From VAZQ01 sp963841105 (lineage in GTDB: Bacteria; Pseudomonadota; Alphaproteobacteria; Rhizobiales; Xanthobacteraceae), in the NCBI GenBank assembly GCA_963841105.1, contig CAWJCB010000008.1, positions 310,001 to 374,000 of the forward strand: a stretch of 64,000 nt of DNA. The letters are read 5' to 3'. The position numbers were made by a program, and so were the translations under genes. The notes under the pieces were generated by a model. The model saw nothing but the letters and a program-made list of their open reading frames with translations, did no database searches and was not told the origin of the DNA. This document shows, piece by piece, positions 20,228 to 31,022 of the stretch; position 1 is the first letter of the stretch, and every line of letters starts with the position of its first letter.

Positions 20228-22101
20228 CCAAAAATGCGCAACGGCTGAGTCAAGTGGTTTCAACCTTCGGTCCCGGAGCGATGGTCGATCTTCCCACGCG
20301 CTCAGTCGTGGTTGGTGGCTTGGAGCTATGGGATATGCGAGGCGGGCCATTCAAGACAATTCCCGAATCTCGCCTCACTATGCGCCTTGAGCAGCTCCTC
20401 AAGAGCCAAGGCCGTCTCGCAGACACGAAGAATCTTTCACTGCGCACGCCACCGGTGACAGACGGTAGGCCTGGTCAGTTGCCGGCCGGTATTGCGGCGC
20501 CAGTCTTTCCGGCCTGGTTCGTGTGCGAACAGGTGATCACCACTACGGTGGCGGGCAAGTCCGCGCGGCGGCGGCGGCTGGTCCGCTGGAAAGACCTTGA
20601 TCCCCGTGGCGGCCGGCGCAGATTTATCTTCGACGATGGCGGAAAATCCGAAGTGACGCCGATCCGCTTCGTATGCGCCTGCGAGAACGGTCATCTCCAG
20701 GATATCGACTGGAGATGGATTGTGCACGAGGGCGAGCCTTGCGAAGAGGCGATGTGGGTGGAGGAAAAAGGCACGAGCGCTGATCCGGCAGACATGACCG
20801 TGGTCTGCGGTTGTGGGAAAGGCCGATCGCTTCAGGAGCTGTTTCAGCCGGGCCGACTGGGCAACTGTCGGGGGGAACGTCCGTGGCTGCTCGATCGTGA
20901 TCCGAACGGGTGTGGCCAGAAGCTGAAGCTGCTCACGCGAACCGCCACGAACACGTATTTTCCGCAAGTCTATACGGTGATCTCATTGCCCGTCGAGGAG
21001 GACGAGCTTACACGACTCGTTGACAGCGTATCGGGCGAATTGAGCAATGTGCAGTCCGTACAGGACATGGCGACGGCAAAACGCTTCAATTCGAAGATCG
21101 CGGCCACGCTGGGCGCCTATTCCGATGACGATCTGTTCGCCAGGCTGCAACGACTTCGCGACGGGGCAATTGCAGACGCCGGCGGCTCGCCCAAGTTGTC
21201 CGAGTTTGAGGTGTTTGCCAGCGGGAGAGCGGAAATTGGTCACAATAGCCCAACCGCCAAACTCTATGCCCAGACATTGCCGCGCGATGCGTGGGCTGCG
21301 GAGCCGGTTCGAGTGGACTTGTCGGCAATCAAGAACGTGGTCGCAGTGCATCGTCTGCGCGAGGTCTCTTGCCTCTACGGTTTCACCCGCTTCGAAGCAG
21401 CCCCCACCACGGCTGATGGCGACCTTGAGGATATTCAGCTCGCGGTTCGCGGTGCTCCACTGGCGCAAGACGCAGATTGGTTACCCGCAATCGAGCAATT
21501 CGGCGAGGGGATTTTTATACACTTCAATGAAGCCGCCATCGGAGAATGGCTCAAGCTACAGGCAACCCAGCGTCGTCATGACGAACTAGCGAGGGGCTAT
21601 GGACATTGGTGCACGCGTTTCGGCGGCCATGCGCCACAGTATCCGGGGACGGCTTACGTCCTTTTGCACAGTTTGTCGCATGCGCTCACTTCTGAAATCG
21701 CTCTGGATTGCGGCTATCCCGCAAGCTCGCTGAAGGAGCGCGTGTATGCCCTCTCCCGTCCGGACGGGGCACCCGAGCGGTGCGGTATTCTCATTTATAC
21801 TGCGACTGCCGGCGCACAGGGTACGCTCGGTGGCCTGGTCGGAACGGCGCCGAGATTTGCAAAAATCCTTGAAGGGGCGCTGGAACGATCAATGATCTGT
21901 TCGAATGATCCAATTTGCGCAGATCATCACCCGGATAACCGCAGCGGTGATCGAGCGACGCATGGAGCCGCGTGCCATGGCTGCTTGCTCATCGCCGAGA
22001 CGAGCTGCGAAATGAGGAACCTTTTTCTCGATCGCAGCTTGCTGGTCCCGACAATGGGGACTGACGGGTCCGCATTCTTTGACTTGGAGGACCGCAGATA
22101 G
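20224..22101 (+). CDS. drmB: DISARM DUF1998 protein DrmB (625 aa)
   Basis: DrmB, the DUF1998 component that forms a complex with DrmA in DISARM. The N terminus LSQVVSTFGPGAMVDLPTRS and RFVCACENGHLQDIDW are characteristic. The DUF1998 core is at AYVLLHSLSHALTSEIAL (about residue 480), followed by ILIYTATAGAQGTLGGLV and a cysteine cluster (CSNDPICADHH, CHGCLLIAETSCEMRN) that probably binds zinc. Reading frame intact. ATG 20224 overlaps the drmA stop. Classical DISARM loci continue with drmC, a phospholipase-D-like gene; none follows here. Confidence 0.92.
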   Translation: MTKNAQRLSQVVSTFGPGAMVDLPTRSVVVGGLELWDMRGGPFKTIPESRLTMRLEQLLKSQGRLADTKNLSLRTPPVTDGRPGQLPAGIAAPVFPAWFVCEQVITTTVAGKSARRRRLVRWKDLDPRGGRRRFIFDDGGKSEVTPIRFVCACENGHLQDIDWRWIVHEGEPCEEAMWVEEKGTSADPADMTVVCGCGKGRSLQELFQPGRLGNCRGERPWLLDRDPNGCGQKLKLLTRTATNTYFPQVYTVISLPVEEDELTRLVDSVSGELSNVQSVQDMATAKRFNSKIAATLGAYSDDDLFARLQRLRDGAIADAGGSPKLSEFEVFASGRAEIGHNSPTAKLYAQTLPRDAWAAEPVRVDLSAIKNVVAVHRLREVSCLYGFTRFEAAPTTADGDLEDIQLAVRGAPLAQDADWLPAIEQFGEGIFIHFNEAAIGEWLKLQATQRRHDELARGYGHWCTRFGGHAPQYPGTAYVLLHSLSHALTSEIALDCGYPASSLKERVYALSRPDGAPERCGILIYTATAGAQGTLGGLVGTAPRFAKILEGALERSMICSNDPICADHHPDNRSGDRATHGAACHGCLLIAETSCEMRNLFLDRSLLVPTMGTDGSAFFDLEDRR

Positions 22102-23262
22102 GGAGGGCGCAGTGATCCACTGGATCAAAAGATGGTGGTGGATGCACGTACTCGGGCATGCGCAGCCGCCAGGCTACGGCGTTTGGTTTCGACTCCGATT
22201 GCGCTCCGACAGTCAAGGCAGCCGCGACGATCGTTCACCATCGTGTGAAGCCCAGCGCTGAACCGACCTCTGTAGCAATCGGCTACTTGTAGGCTCATTT
22301 GTAGGTAGAAACCAAAACCGCTGATAAATGCCCGAAAAAAGGGCTTGTCTTGGCGGAGGGAGTGTCCGCCCAAACCCACAAATTTCCTATATTGCGCAGT
22401 GCGTTAGGAATTAGCTCGCCGTGTGTCCACAAACGAATCTACAAAGCGCTTCATATTTTGGTGGCTCACAGCTGCCCCCCTGCCCTCTCGCAAAGCCTAT
22501 CGCCCGGACTGATCGCGAGCGTGGCCAGGGTGTCGGGACGCGCCACCGATTAAATCGAGGCCTCTGCTATTTCGGGATTGATGTGGCGTCATGCGTGTAC
22601 AATGCATAGAGATGGTTCTCTTTCGGCTTGAAGGGCTGCCCACAGTAGGCGCAACTGCGTGGAGGGGCTGGATCAAATGCTCAGTGGAACCAGCATAACA
22701 ATACCGATCCCGATAACCAGCACCGCAAGCGCAATGGGATCATAATCGAGCCAGTGTCGAACGAGACCGGAGATCACGCGGGACAGAGGGCTGCGGCGCG
22801 CCGTGGCGTCGGGACACAGCATGGAGCAAATCAGGGGATGCTTCCCTTGCCCGCCCCCAGGAAAATCTTGCGGGGCATCTGCAACGGTCCGATTGCGGTT
22901 GCGTCACCCGCGGGCGGTGTTTTCTTCCTGAAGGGTTCAGCCCCTAGGCATAGGGCAATCAGATGGTACGCCGCATATTTTGGAAGGCGGCCTCTTTCTC
23001 ATCATCAGCGCAGAATTCCGAGCAATACAGCCTGCCCGACGACGAGCGCCAGTTTGGCTATCCGAAACGTGTTCACCGACTCCTCGCCGGGGGGTGCGAT
23101 CCGACGTGCTGCGGAGCCGGTCATATCGTTTCGTAGTCCGAGAGTGGTTGGTTTGTCAGACACTCGGCGTGACGAGTGACAAGACTCTGGACACCATAAT
23201 TGACAGAGCCGCCATTCGCGAGCCGCTTAGGTGCTATAACCTATCGCTGGGGGAGGCCATTC
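22102..23262. other. Gene-poor stretch after drmB
   Basis: No protein of recognisable family. Many short overlapping frames occur but none has both a ribosome binding site and a familiar composition. One copy of a 55-base direct repeat lies at 22805-22859. The place where drmC would be expected (just after 22101) shows no phospholipase-D HxK motif in any frame. Confidence 0.5.
22805..22859 (+). repeat. 55-bp direct repeat, copy 1
   Basis: Starts GGCGTCGGGACACAGC and ends in a run of C. It matches 23742-23796 at 53 of 55 positions. Both copies could encode the same short peptide (GANQGMLPLPAP) but lack a coherent gene around them. Confidence 0.8.
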
Positions 23263-23535
23263 ATGGTCAAACACGGCGCAATATCGAGATCTCACGTCTG
23301 CCGGATGCTCAGCTCAAAAGACGCGCGGGTGCGCCGCGCTGCGTTCATACTCCTGGAAGCAAGCAACCCCCGGCTTAGAAGAAACAGCGAGCTCTTTATG
23401 GAGATCGTACGCTTCATTTGGGACGCCAATCCAAGCTACGACGTTTATCGAGAGTTCACCAAACGTCACTTTATCGGAAGTAACAGAGCGGCTCTTCCGG
23501 TCAGCGCTCGGCTGCGGCACGCGGGAGTTCCATGA
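23263..23535 (+). CDS. Hypothetical protein (90 aa)
   Basis: Not recognised. ATG 23263 has a strong Shine-Dalgarno (GGGGGAGG about 5 bases upstream). The product is basic and helical: SSKDARVRRAAFILLEAS and LFMEIVRFIWDANPSYD read like a HEAT-like or four-helix segment. It sits alone between the two copies of the 55-base repeat. Support is the ribosome binding site and the natural-looking composition only. Confidence 0.4.
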   Translation: MVKHGAISRSHVCRMLSSKDARVRRAAFILLEASNPRLRRNSELFMEIVRFIWDANPSYDVYREFTKRHFIGSNRAALPVSARLRHAGVP

Positions 23536-24228
23536 TCCGCACTAATACGTGGCGCCCCGTGCCTGTCTCGACAAACCTAAACGAGGCTTTCCAACCTTGC
23601 TGCGCGAAGTTCGCGCAGCCGCGCTGCTCGCACCTTCGTCACATTAATTCCCTCGCGCATCACCCAATGTCGGAGAAGTTGCCGATCGGCGCCGGCCAAG
23701 CGCGCTATTCGGTTTACCTTTTTAGAGTTTTGGCGCGCCAAGGCGTCGGGACGCAGCACGGAGCAAATCAGGGGATGCTTCCCTTGCCCGCCCCCATAGA
23801 AAAAATTTCGCACCGCCCTCACCGCACATCCGCAGTGGGTCTGATTGCGGACTAAGATTCACGGAGGTGTCTACGGCGGCAATGTGCCCGGAGCCGACAT
23901 TACTGTCGACTCTCGAAGGCTATTCCATGGACGAGGACATCCAAGCGCGGGCATCCTGGCCATACTGAGGTCGTTCGATATTTTGGCGGCCTAGAATCGA
24001 CCAATTTGTGATGGCCATCACACTTCACCTGTGAACCTTTTCATAGATTCGCGCTACCGGCGTCGCCCATCAAGCAAAAGGGGCGCCGCACGACCGAGAG
24101 AATCTCATGGGTGCATATATTTCGATGGTGGCAATCGTCGCAGCAATCACGCTTGTCTTTTGGTAAAAGCCGACGCCCGCGCTGCGCCCCTTGTGTGCAG
24201 CCTAGTCTGTGTCTGCAACGGCTGCACC
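23536..24228. other. Gene-poor stretch with second repeat copy
   Basis: No recognisable gene. The second copy of the 55-base repeat is at 23742-23796. Short frames here lack family features. Confidence 0.4.
23742..23796 (+). repeat. 55-bp direct repeat, copy 2
   Basis: Starts GGCGTCGGGACGCAGC; two mismatches to the copy at 22805-22859, 937 bases upstream. Flanking sequence is not shared, so the unit itself is the repeated element. Confidence 0.8.
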
Positions 24229-24231
24229 CTC

Positions 24232-24342
24232 GCGATGGCGGACATCGATGATGCCTCCGATCCGCGCAATGCTATCCGGCATACCAGGCAAGGTGAAGCA
24301 TTCATGGTTGTTAGCGAGGGAGGATCGGATGCGCGGCGCTAG
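24232..24342 (+). pseudogene. Remnant of a second CHAT gene (C terminus only)
   Basis: A short frame reads ADIDDASDPRNAIRHTRQ then GEAFMVVSEGG, a degraded match to the last 28 residues of the CHAT protein encoded downstream (YINDASDPRNAYPAYW ... FVVVGEGAG). DNA identity is highest at GATGCCTCCGATCCGCGCAA. The fragment ends where the intact CHAT gene begins, implying a former tandem pair or recombination between CHAT paralogues. Confidence 0.6.
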
Positions 24343-27296
24343 GATTTTGGCAGCGGTTGTGACCGCGATGGCGGCCGGAGTGATCGCAATTGCACCCGCC
24401 GTCCCACAGCAAAGCAATGTGAACCCGTATCTCGGCGGGGCCAAGAAGCCGGGGCCCGGCAAGCGGCAGGAAAGCCAAGAGTCCTATCCCGGCGGCACCA
24501 GTCGTCTCAAGGAGTTGTGGGACGCAGGTGACAGCGACGCGCTGCTGAAACTAATGTTTGGTGAGGTCTCGTTGGACCGGGCAGCAGCCCTCCATGCTCA
24601 GGCAGTCACATATTTTGAGCAAGGAAGGTACCGAGAGGCCGAAGAGCTTTTCAACCGCGCTCTCGTGATGGCGGGGCTGCTCCTAGGCACAGAGCATCCC
24701 GACGTGCTGGTTATCGTCAACAATCTGGCAAAAGCATATTCGGCGCAGAGCAAATACGGCAAGGCGGAGAGACTGCTGCAACGCGTACTCGCAACGAAAG
24801 AAAAGCAATTCGGCGCGGGCCACTCTGAAGTGGGGTTAATGCTGAATGAATTGGCCATTTTGTACCAGAACCAAGCAAAATATGCCGAAGCGGAGGGACT
24901 GTTCAAACGGGCGTTGGCGATTGCAGAAAAAGCTTACGGCACCAGTCACTCGAATACGGCCACGGCATATAACAATCTGGCCAACATGTATAGTTTGCAA
25001 GGCAAGCACCGCGAGGCTGAGGCGCTGTTCAGGCGAGCACTCGTCATCGACGAGAAGATGGCGGGTCCAAATCACACCGCCATCGCCCAGAACCTGAACA
25101 ACTTGGCCACGACGTACAGATCGCAAGGCAAGTACATCGAAGCGGCGGGGCTCTACGAACGCGCCCTGGCGATCGGAGAAAGAGCTTCGAGCCCAAACGA
25201 CCAAGAAACGGCAAGAGTTCTCAACAATTTGGCGCTTACATACCGATTTCAGGGCAAGTACCGCGAGGCGGAAGCCGTTTTCCAACGCGCGCTGGCCATT
25301 CGGGAAAATACACTGAGTTTGACGCACCCCGAAGAATCTGTCACAGACGCTGCACAATCTCGCGGTGCTCTACGCAGATATGGGCGAATACCAGAGCGCG
25401 TTGTCCTATTCTCGCAGGGCCTCTGCTGCCATCGTCGCTGTAGGAGCCGACAGCGCGGATAGGGATGCAGACGTGAGCACAGGCGGGCTGATCGAAAAGC
25501 GCGCCGACTACTTTCTTGCTCATGTGAAGATTGTTCTAGAGGCTGCGGCGAGAGGGGTAGAGCCGAATTTTGGTGCTGGCCATGAAGCGTTGCAATTTGC
25601 GCAGTGGGCGAACCAGTCTTCGACGGCGGTAGCGCTCAAACAGATGACGTTGCGGCTTGCTGCCAGCGGCGGCGGCCTCGCCAATGTTGTGCGCGAGCGG
25701 CAGGATATCGCGGCGCTACGGCAGGACCGTCAGAAGGCGTTGGTGGAGGCATTGTCTAAACCGGCCACTTTTCGCGAGGCAAGCGTCATTGACGGGCTTC
25801 GCAGACAAATCTCCGATTCTGAAACCAGGCTTGCTGAGATCGCTGCTCAATTGGAACGGCAATTTCCCGAATACGGGGCGCTGGCCAGTCCCAAACCTCT
25901 TAGCGCGGACGAAATCCATCACCTCCTGGGACGGGACGAGGCCCTGTTGTTTTTGCTGGTGGACAAGAGCGAGAGCTACGTCTTTGCACTGACGCGCGAA
26001 GGATTCGAGTGGAAGACGATCCCACTCGGCACGGAGGTGTTGGAGCAGAAGGTCGCGGCGTTCCGGCGCGGGCTCGATGTGGACGCCCTGCGTCGCGGGC
26101 TGCAAAGGGTGGAGTGCACACAGGCCGAAGCGGACAAGCGCGGTCTGGCACGCGTGGAGTGCGGTCGGGTTGTTGCGAAGGAATGCGAAGAAGCCGGCAT
26201 GCGCGGTCTGGCGCGTGCCGACTGCGCGCCTTCTAAAGGGCCGCACGAGCTGTTCGATCTCGGGCTCGCGCACGAGCTTTACGAGACGCTCATCGGTCCG
26301 GTCGAGGGGGTGATCCGGGACAAGCGTCACCTGATCGTGGTGCCGTCGGGTCCACTCACGGCGCTGCCGTTCCATCTCCTGGTGACGGAGAAGATGGCGA
26401 TGGCCGTACCGCAGGTGAATGCACCGCACGATCTCGCGCCCTATCGCGACGCCGCCTGGCTGCTCAAGCGGCATGCCGTGAGCGTGCTGCCGTCTGTCGC
26501 GAGCCTCAAGGCGCTGCGGGTGTTTGCGCGCAAAGATCAGGCGAAGAACCCGCTCATCGGCTTCGGCGATCCTGTCTTTAACGCTGAGGAGGAGAGCCGG
26601 CCAGGCGCGCAGGACCGAAGCGTCGTTGCCACGCGTTCCTATACCGAGTTCTGGAAAGGCGTTGACATCGACCGCAGCATGCTGAGCAAAGCGCTGCCGC
26701 GCCTGCCGGAGACGGCCGCCGAGCTGCGCGCGGTCGCACAAAATCTTGGCGTGCCGCAAAGCAGCATCCATCTGCGCCAGGACGCGAGCGAGACGACGGT
26801 GAAGCGGTCAGGACTTTCCGATTACCGCGTGGTCTATTTCGCCACGCACGGCCTCGTCGCCGGCGAGGTCAAGGGACTGGCGGAGCCGTCGCTCGCGCTG
26901 TCCTTGCCGAAGCATCCGAGCGATGCAGATGACGGCCTTCTTACCGCGAGCGAGGTCGCGCAGCTCAAGCTTAACGCGGACTGGGTCGTGCTCTCGGCCT
27001 GCAATACTATCGCCGGCGATAAGCCCGGTGCCGAAGCATTATCAGGGCTCGCACGCGCATTCTTCTACGCGGGTGCCCGCGCGCTCCTCGTCTCGCACTG
27101 GGCGGTAGAGAGCAACGCCGCCATGCGGCTCACCACATCGACGTTCGACATTATGAAGTCCGATCCAGCGGTCGGACGCGCTGAGGCGCTACGCCGCGCC
27201 ATGCTTGCCTACATCAATGATGCCTCCGATCCGCGCAACGCATATCCGGCCTACTGGGCCCCGTTTGTGGTCGTCGGAGAAGGGGCTGGACAATAA
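24329..27296 (+). pseudogene. Secreted TPR-CHAT protease-like protein, one frameshift
   Basis: About 988 aa. A signal peptide (MRGARILAAVVTAMAAG...) is followed from residue 90 by at least six kinesin-light-chain-type TPR repeats (typical unit AEGLFKRALAIAEKAYG). The C-terminal 350 residues are a CHAT domain of the caspase fold, with catalytic His in YFATHG (His codon 26847) and Cys in VLSACNT (Cys codon 27000). The frame breaks near 25335, where HPE and NLSQTLHNLAVLYADMGEY must be joined; one indel suffices. Start ATG 24329 has AGGGAGGA upstream. A Cys-containing triple repeat lies between residues about 580 and 635. TPR-CHAT proteins act in peptide cleavage and cell-death-like systems; the export signal here is notable. 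Confidence 0.85.
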
Positions 27297-27748
27297 GGAA
27301 GCGCGGCAATTGCGGCGATACGGAAACATCCGTCTTGGGGTCAATCGCGTTGAATTGAGAGAGCAAGAAGTGCGTCTGCTCAACCCCAATGAGCGGACCT
27401 ATCCGGCGCTGATCGGCTCGTCCGAGTCGTGCCCAAGAGGAGACCTGAGCAGGTGCATCAAACGGCGGGCTTATTCCATGACCTCGCCGCTCCGAGCTAT
27501 GAGCGTCGGCGGTACGACGAGGCGAGGCTCGTTGGCAGTTTTGAGGTTGATTAACAATTCAAGTTTGGTCGGAAACTCTACGGTGGAATGACTGATTTAG
27601 CTTTGCAATCAATCGCCGACCGCTCACGGTTGCGCCGGTGGCTGCCAGACCAGTTTACTGAATGGTGAGAAGCGCAGTGCCGGGTTGATGGCAAACGACG
27701 CAGCGGCCCTTGGCGGTGCAGAACTGGAGCAGATCTCGAAGCTGTCCT
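27297..27748. other. Intergenic, no gene seen
   Basis: Separates the CHAT gene from the convergent multicopper oxidase remnant. Short frames only; no clear terminator hairpin with a T run noticed. Confidence 0.4.
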
Positions 27749-30048
27749 TCAGGTCGCCAGCTGCTTCTGCATTGGGTTAGCAGCTACGTCGACAGGGCAA
27801 CCGAAGGGCGCACCTTTGGCGGGCAGGATGTCAAACCGCTGCATCATGCCGAGATCCTCATGGTCGATGATATGGCAATGCGCGACAAAGCAGCCCACGG
27901 TGATCGGATTGAAATACGTCCGAAACGTGATCGATCCCGGCGTTGCCAGATTGATGTCTTAGGGGCGGCCCAAGACAGGTATCGGTTGGGGGGCGGGTTA
28001 CAGGGGGGCTGCGTTTGCCCCAGCCACCGTCTTCGCTGGCCACGAAGTTGGGGCGTCAGGTGGTCGGCAGGGGACACTGGCAGCAGGGACAAGCAAGGTG
28101 TCGTGCCATTCGGGCAGCGGCAGGGTGACACCGTTTATCTTTGTGATCAGCACATGATTTTGATGGAGGTGCCACGGATGGGTCGGAGAATGAACGATTA
28201 TACACCGTCCATTCTTCGTAGTTCCCGGCGATCATGTCGGGGAATAATGGCTTGAGTCGGGTCGAACAATCCCTCTTTTTGGAAATTGATCCGTGGCATG
28301 GACGGGTCGGGGTTAGGGTTAGGCTCCCCGACATCATCGGCATCCCGCATCATCAGAAGAGTAGTGAACGGGGTACCTCCCCAATACGTCGCATTGTATT
28401 TCGCGAAATACCAAGGACAACTCGGTATGTACATGTTTTTGAAATCGCCGAAAGGGGGCCCTGGCCGTCCGGGGGCCGGCGCCGCGTCGTCACACCACCG
28501 CAGAGTTCGAAGACGATGTTGCGCACTGTATCCGGTGTCCTGCTGAGCATGGTCGCGATACTCGGAAGACCCTGTGGTGTGGGCAAAGGATCGGCGGGCA
28601 AATTCATGTCTGTGGTCGCACCGGAGACCACGATGGTTGCGAGCGTAATCGGATACGAGAATTGTCCTGTTCCCACGGACACGAACTAGATGGGGTTACC
28701 CAGACCGGGACATGGGGAGGGAAAATCAAAACTGTGCCGGGACGGTTGTCCAAGCCGGAGCGATCCCGCTGGGATAGCTTGAATCCCGGTACGGTGAAAC
28801 CGACGCTTTTATCTCGCCCGAATTAGTATCGAGCGTCTGGAGGAGGTAGGTGCCGGGCGTGCTCGGCGCCTTGACCATCACGTCCATGCGTTGACCCGAC
28901 CCCATCACCAGCGGGTCGCCGGGCTGCGAGGTGGTAGGTTTTCGGCACCGTAATCGCGTCCATCGCGACGACGTTGAGCCCGAGACCTTGCTTTCCGGTT
29001 TACGCTCGACACCAAAACTAGCTGAAGGTTGTCACCGTCGGTGGCGTTGAGCAGCCGCCACCGCTGCACCTCACCGGGCTGCATTTGCAGGGTAGGATTG
29101 GCGACGCCATTTGTCGTATAGGAATATCGACTTGGCGGAGCTGGAGTTTTGCCATCCGGTTGTAGCGGCAGCATGCCATCCAAGCCGTATGTGCTCCAGA
29201 CACCCTGATCTTCGGTTGGCGGAAGAGACCGGTGGGCTTTTCGTAAAGTCGGGAAAGGGGAACGTGCCGAACTGTTGCGCCTGCTGGTGAACGAAAACGA
29301 CACTACCGTCGCTTAGGCTTCGAACGATCTGAAAGGCCATTGGGACATCTTTGGCGGCAGCAACCTCAGGCACTGTGTCGAGGGTTCCCGGTCCTCCCTG
29401 GACGATCAAGAAACCGGCCATACCGCCGAGGAATTGAAACGTCGCCGATCCATGCTTGTGCACATGGTACCAGTAGGTGCCAGACGGATGATCCGGGGGG
29501 AGTTGATTTCTACTCGGTTTACCGTGCCGGGGCTCATTTCCCGAAAAATGTTGTCGGAGATGCCGTCCGGCGAAACCGTGAGCCCGTGAGTGTGAAGATT
29601 GAATGTGTTTTCGTTATGCGGGAAGTGCGCCGCCCCGTTCGTTCGCCGGGTTCGACCGGCAAGTTATTGATCATAAGAAGCAACAGCTTGTCTCCCGGCT
29701 TCACCGACAATGTAGGCGCCGGAATTGTCCCTTCGAAAGTCGGGGGGTTAAATTGTCACAGTCACCGGAGGCACTCGATTTTCATCCAGCATCACGTTCG
29801 TGGAAATGCAGGCGTGAAGGGTCCGTCGTTAGCAGCCCGTTGAGAGACCGGCGCACCTGCGGCTGCGGGAAGCCCGACGAGGGCACGGGCGCAGGAGCGC
29901 CGGCGCAAAATTGGGGTGAAACGCTGGTTTGTAATGGGATGCCTGACGTAATCAGCATCAGCGTCGTAGCGAAAACTATACCTACCAGGGACATCAAGGC
30001 CCACCAGCGAGTACCGTGTTGTGCTTTCAGCATTTTCTCAGCACCCAT
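27749..30048 (-). pseudogene. Multicopper oxidase, heavily frameshifted
   Basis: A full-length multicopper oxidase can be pieced together in several frames. Start ATG 30048 opens with a hydrophobic leader (WWALMSLVGIVFATTLMLI). Copper-site motifs appear in order: NLHTHGL near 29590, GTYWYHVHKHGSATF near 29440-29480, and the C-terminal type 1 site CFVAHCHIIDHEDLGMM near 27850-27895. The natural stop is at 27749 after ANPMQKQLAT. At least six breaks separate the pieces, so it cannot be translated as one product. Such enzymes oxidise phenols or metals in the periplasm. Confidence 0.75.
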
Positions 30049-30102
30049 ATCGGGAATGTATTTAACCGGGATTCCATAACTCCCGATCTGGCTTGAGGTA
30101 TG

Positions 30103-30270
30103 ATGTTACACTTCCGACGCTTTGGCAAGGCCCGGTTTCTCGGAGCCCTCCACAACATGATTGACGAGCGCGGCCACTACCATGAAGGCCACGAATTGGA
30201 TTATCAGATGTGGATCGGCTTCGTGATGGGCTTGCCCGTAAAGAGGGAGCGCATCGCTGCAATGCGGTAA
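30103..30270 (+). CDS. Small hypothetical protein (55 aa)
   Basis: ATG 30103 follows a GAGG motif by 4 bases. The product begins MLHFRRFGKARFLGALHNMI and ends VKRERIAAMR: basic, with a His/Glu-rich middle (ERGHYHEGHELDY). No family recognised. The downstream stretch 30271-30556 holds nothing recognisable. Confidence 0.35.
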   Translation: MLHFRRFGKARFLGALHNMIDERGHYHEGHELDYQMWIGFVMGLPVKRERIAAMR

Positions 30271-30556
30271 TGTCAGCTCGGGGTCAATTCCTGCTGTTAC
30301 CGCGTCGCAATATCGCCGGCTGCTTCTCCTCGATCAGCGGACATTGTGCCTGCAATCTCCCGAACGGATACAATCTGCTTAAAGGTGCCGTCTAACAGGT
30401 CGAACTAACCCCGAACACACCTCAACGAGCGATCGCTTAAATAGGCGTGCCATCTTCAATCTCATCGGCAAGCGCCAAAGCTTCTTCGACGACCTTTGCC
30501 GTCGATCGTCACCGATCGGGCGCGAAGCAGTTTCACGCGTGCACGATTCTAATCCT

Positions 30557-30893
30557 TTACGCCGCCTGCCTTACGGGATCGATCAGCGTCGCATCGTTGG
30601 CGTCAGCTTGAACTGTTGACCCGTTTCGATACCGACCACCGTTGCAAGTAGTCATTGTCGATGGGCTTCAGGTCCTCGACCCCCATGTTGCCGTTCAGCC
30701 AATGATCGAACTGCTCGGGCTTCAAAAGAACTGGCATGCGGTCGTGCATCTCGGCAACAAACGCATTCGGCTCAGTAATTATCATTGTGCACGATTTCAG
30801 CCGTTCGCCCGTCTCGCGGTTCTTCCATTCATCCCATAGGCCGGCGATGGTCAGGACCGGCGAGCCGTCGCCTCCTATACTTGACACGAGCAC
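30557..30893 (-). pseudogene. SRAP (YedK/HMCES-type) C-terminal remnant
   Basis: Fragment of an SOS-response-associated peptidase. Readable blocks: LTIAGLWDEWKNRETGERL, CTMIITEPNAFVAEMHDRMP and VLLKPEQFDHWLNG, then a frameshift near 30612, then DATLIDPVRQAA and a stop at 30557. SRAP proteins crosslink to abasic sites in single-stranded DNA through an N-terminal cysteine; that N terminus is absent here, so the remnant cannot function. Confidence 0.75.
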
Positions 30894-31022
30894 TTTGTTC
30901 CCCTTAACCGACGGTGATGTAGTATTCCAGCAGATGGAATTTTGGAGACACAGGATTGATCGCGCACACGTAAGGTCGTTTTATGCTCCGATCCGGACTA
31001 CGCGGCGGATGACAGTGAACTT

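Noticed and set aside
22101..22700. Search for drmC downstream of drmB
   Set aside because: No HxK phospholipase-D motif and no long frame found; drmC is judged absent.
27710..30079. Several plus-strand frames of 60-180 codons
   Set aside because: They are antisense to the pieces of the broken multicopper oxidase, whose copper motifs are unmistakable on the minus strand.
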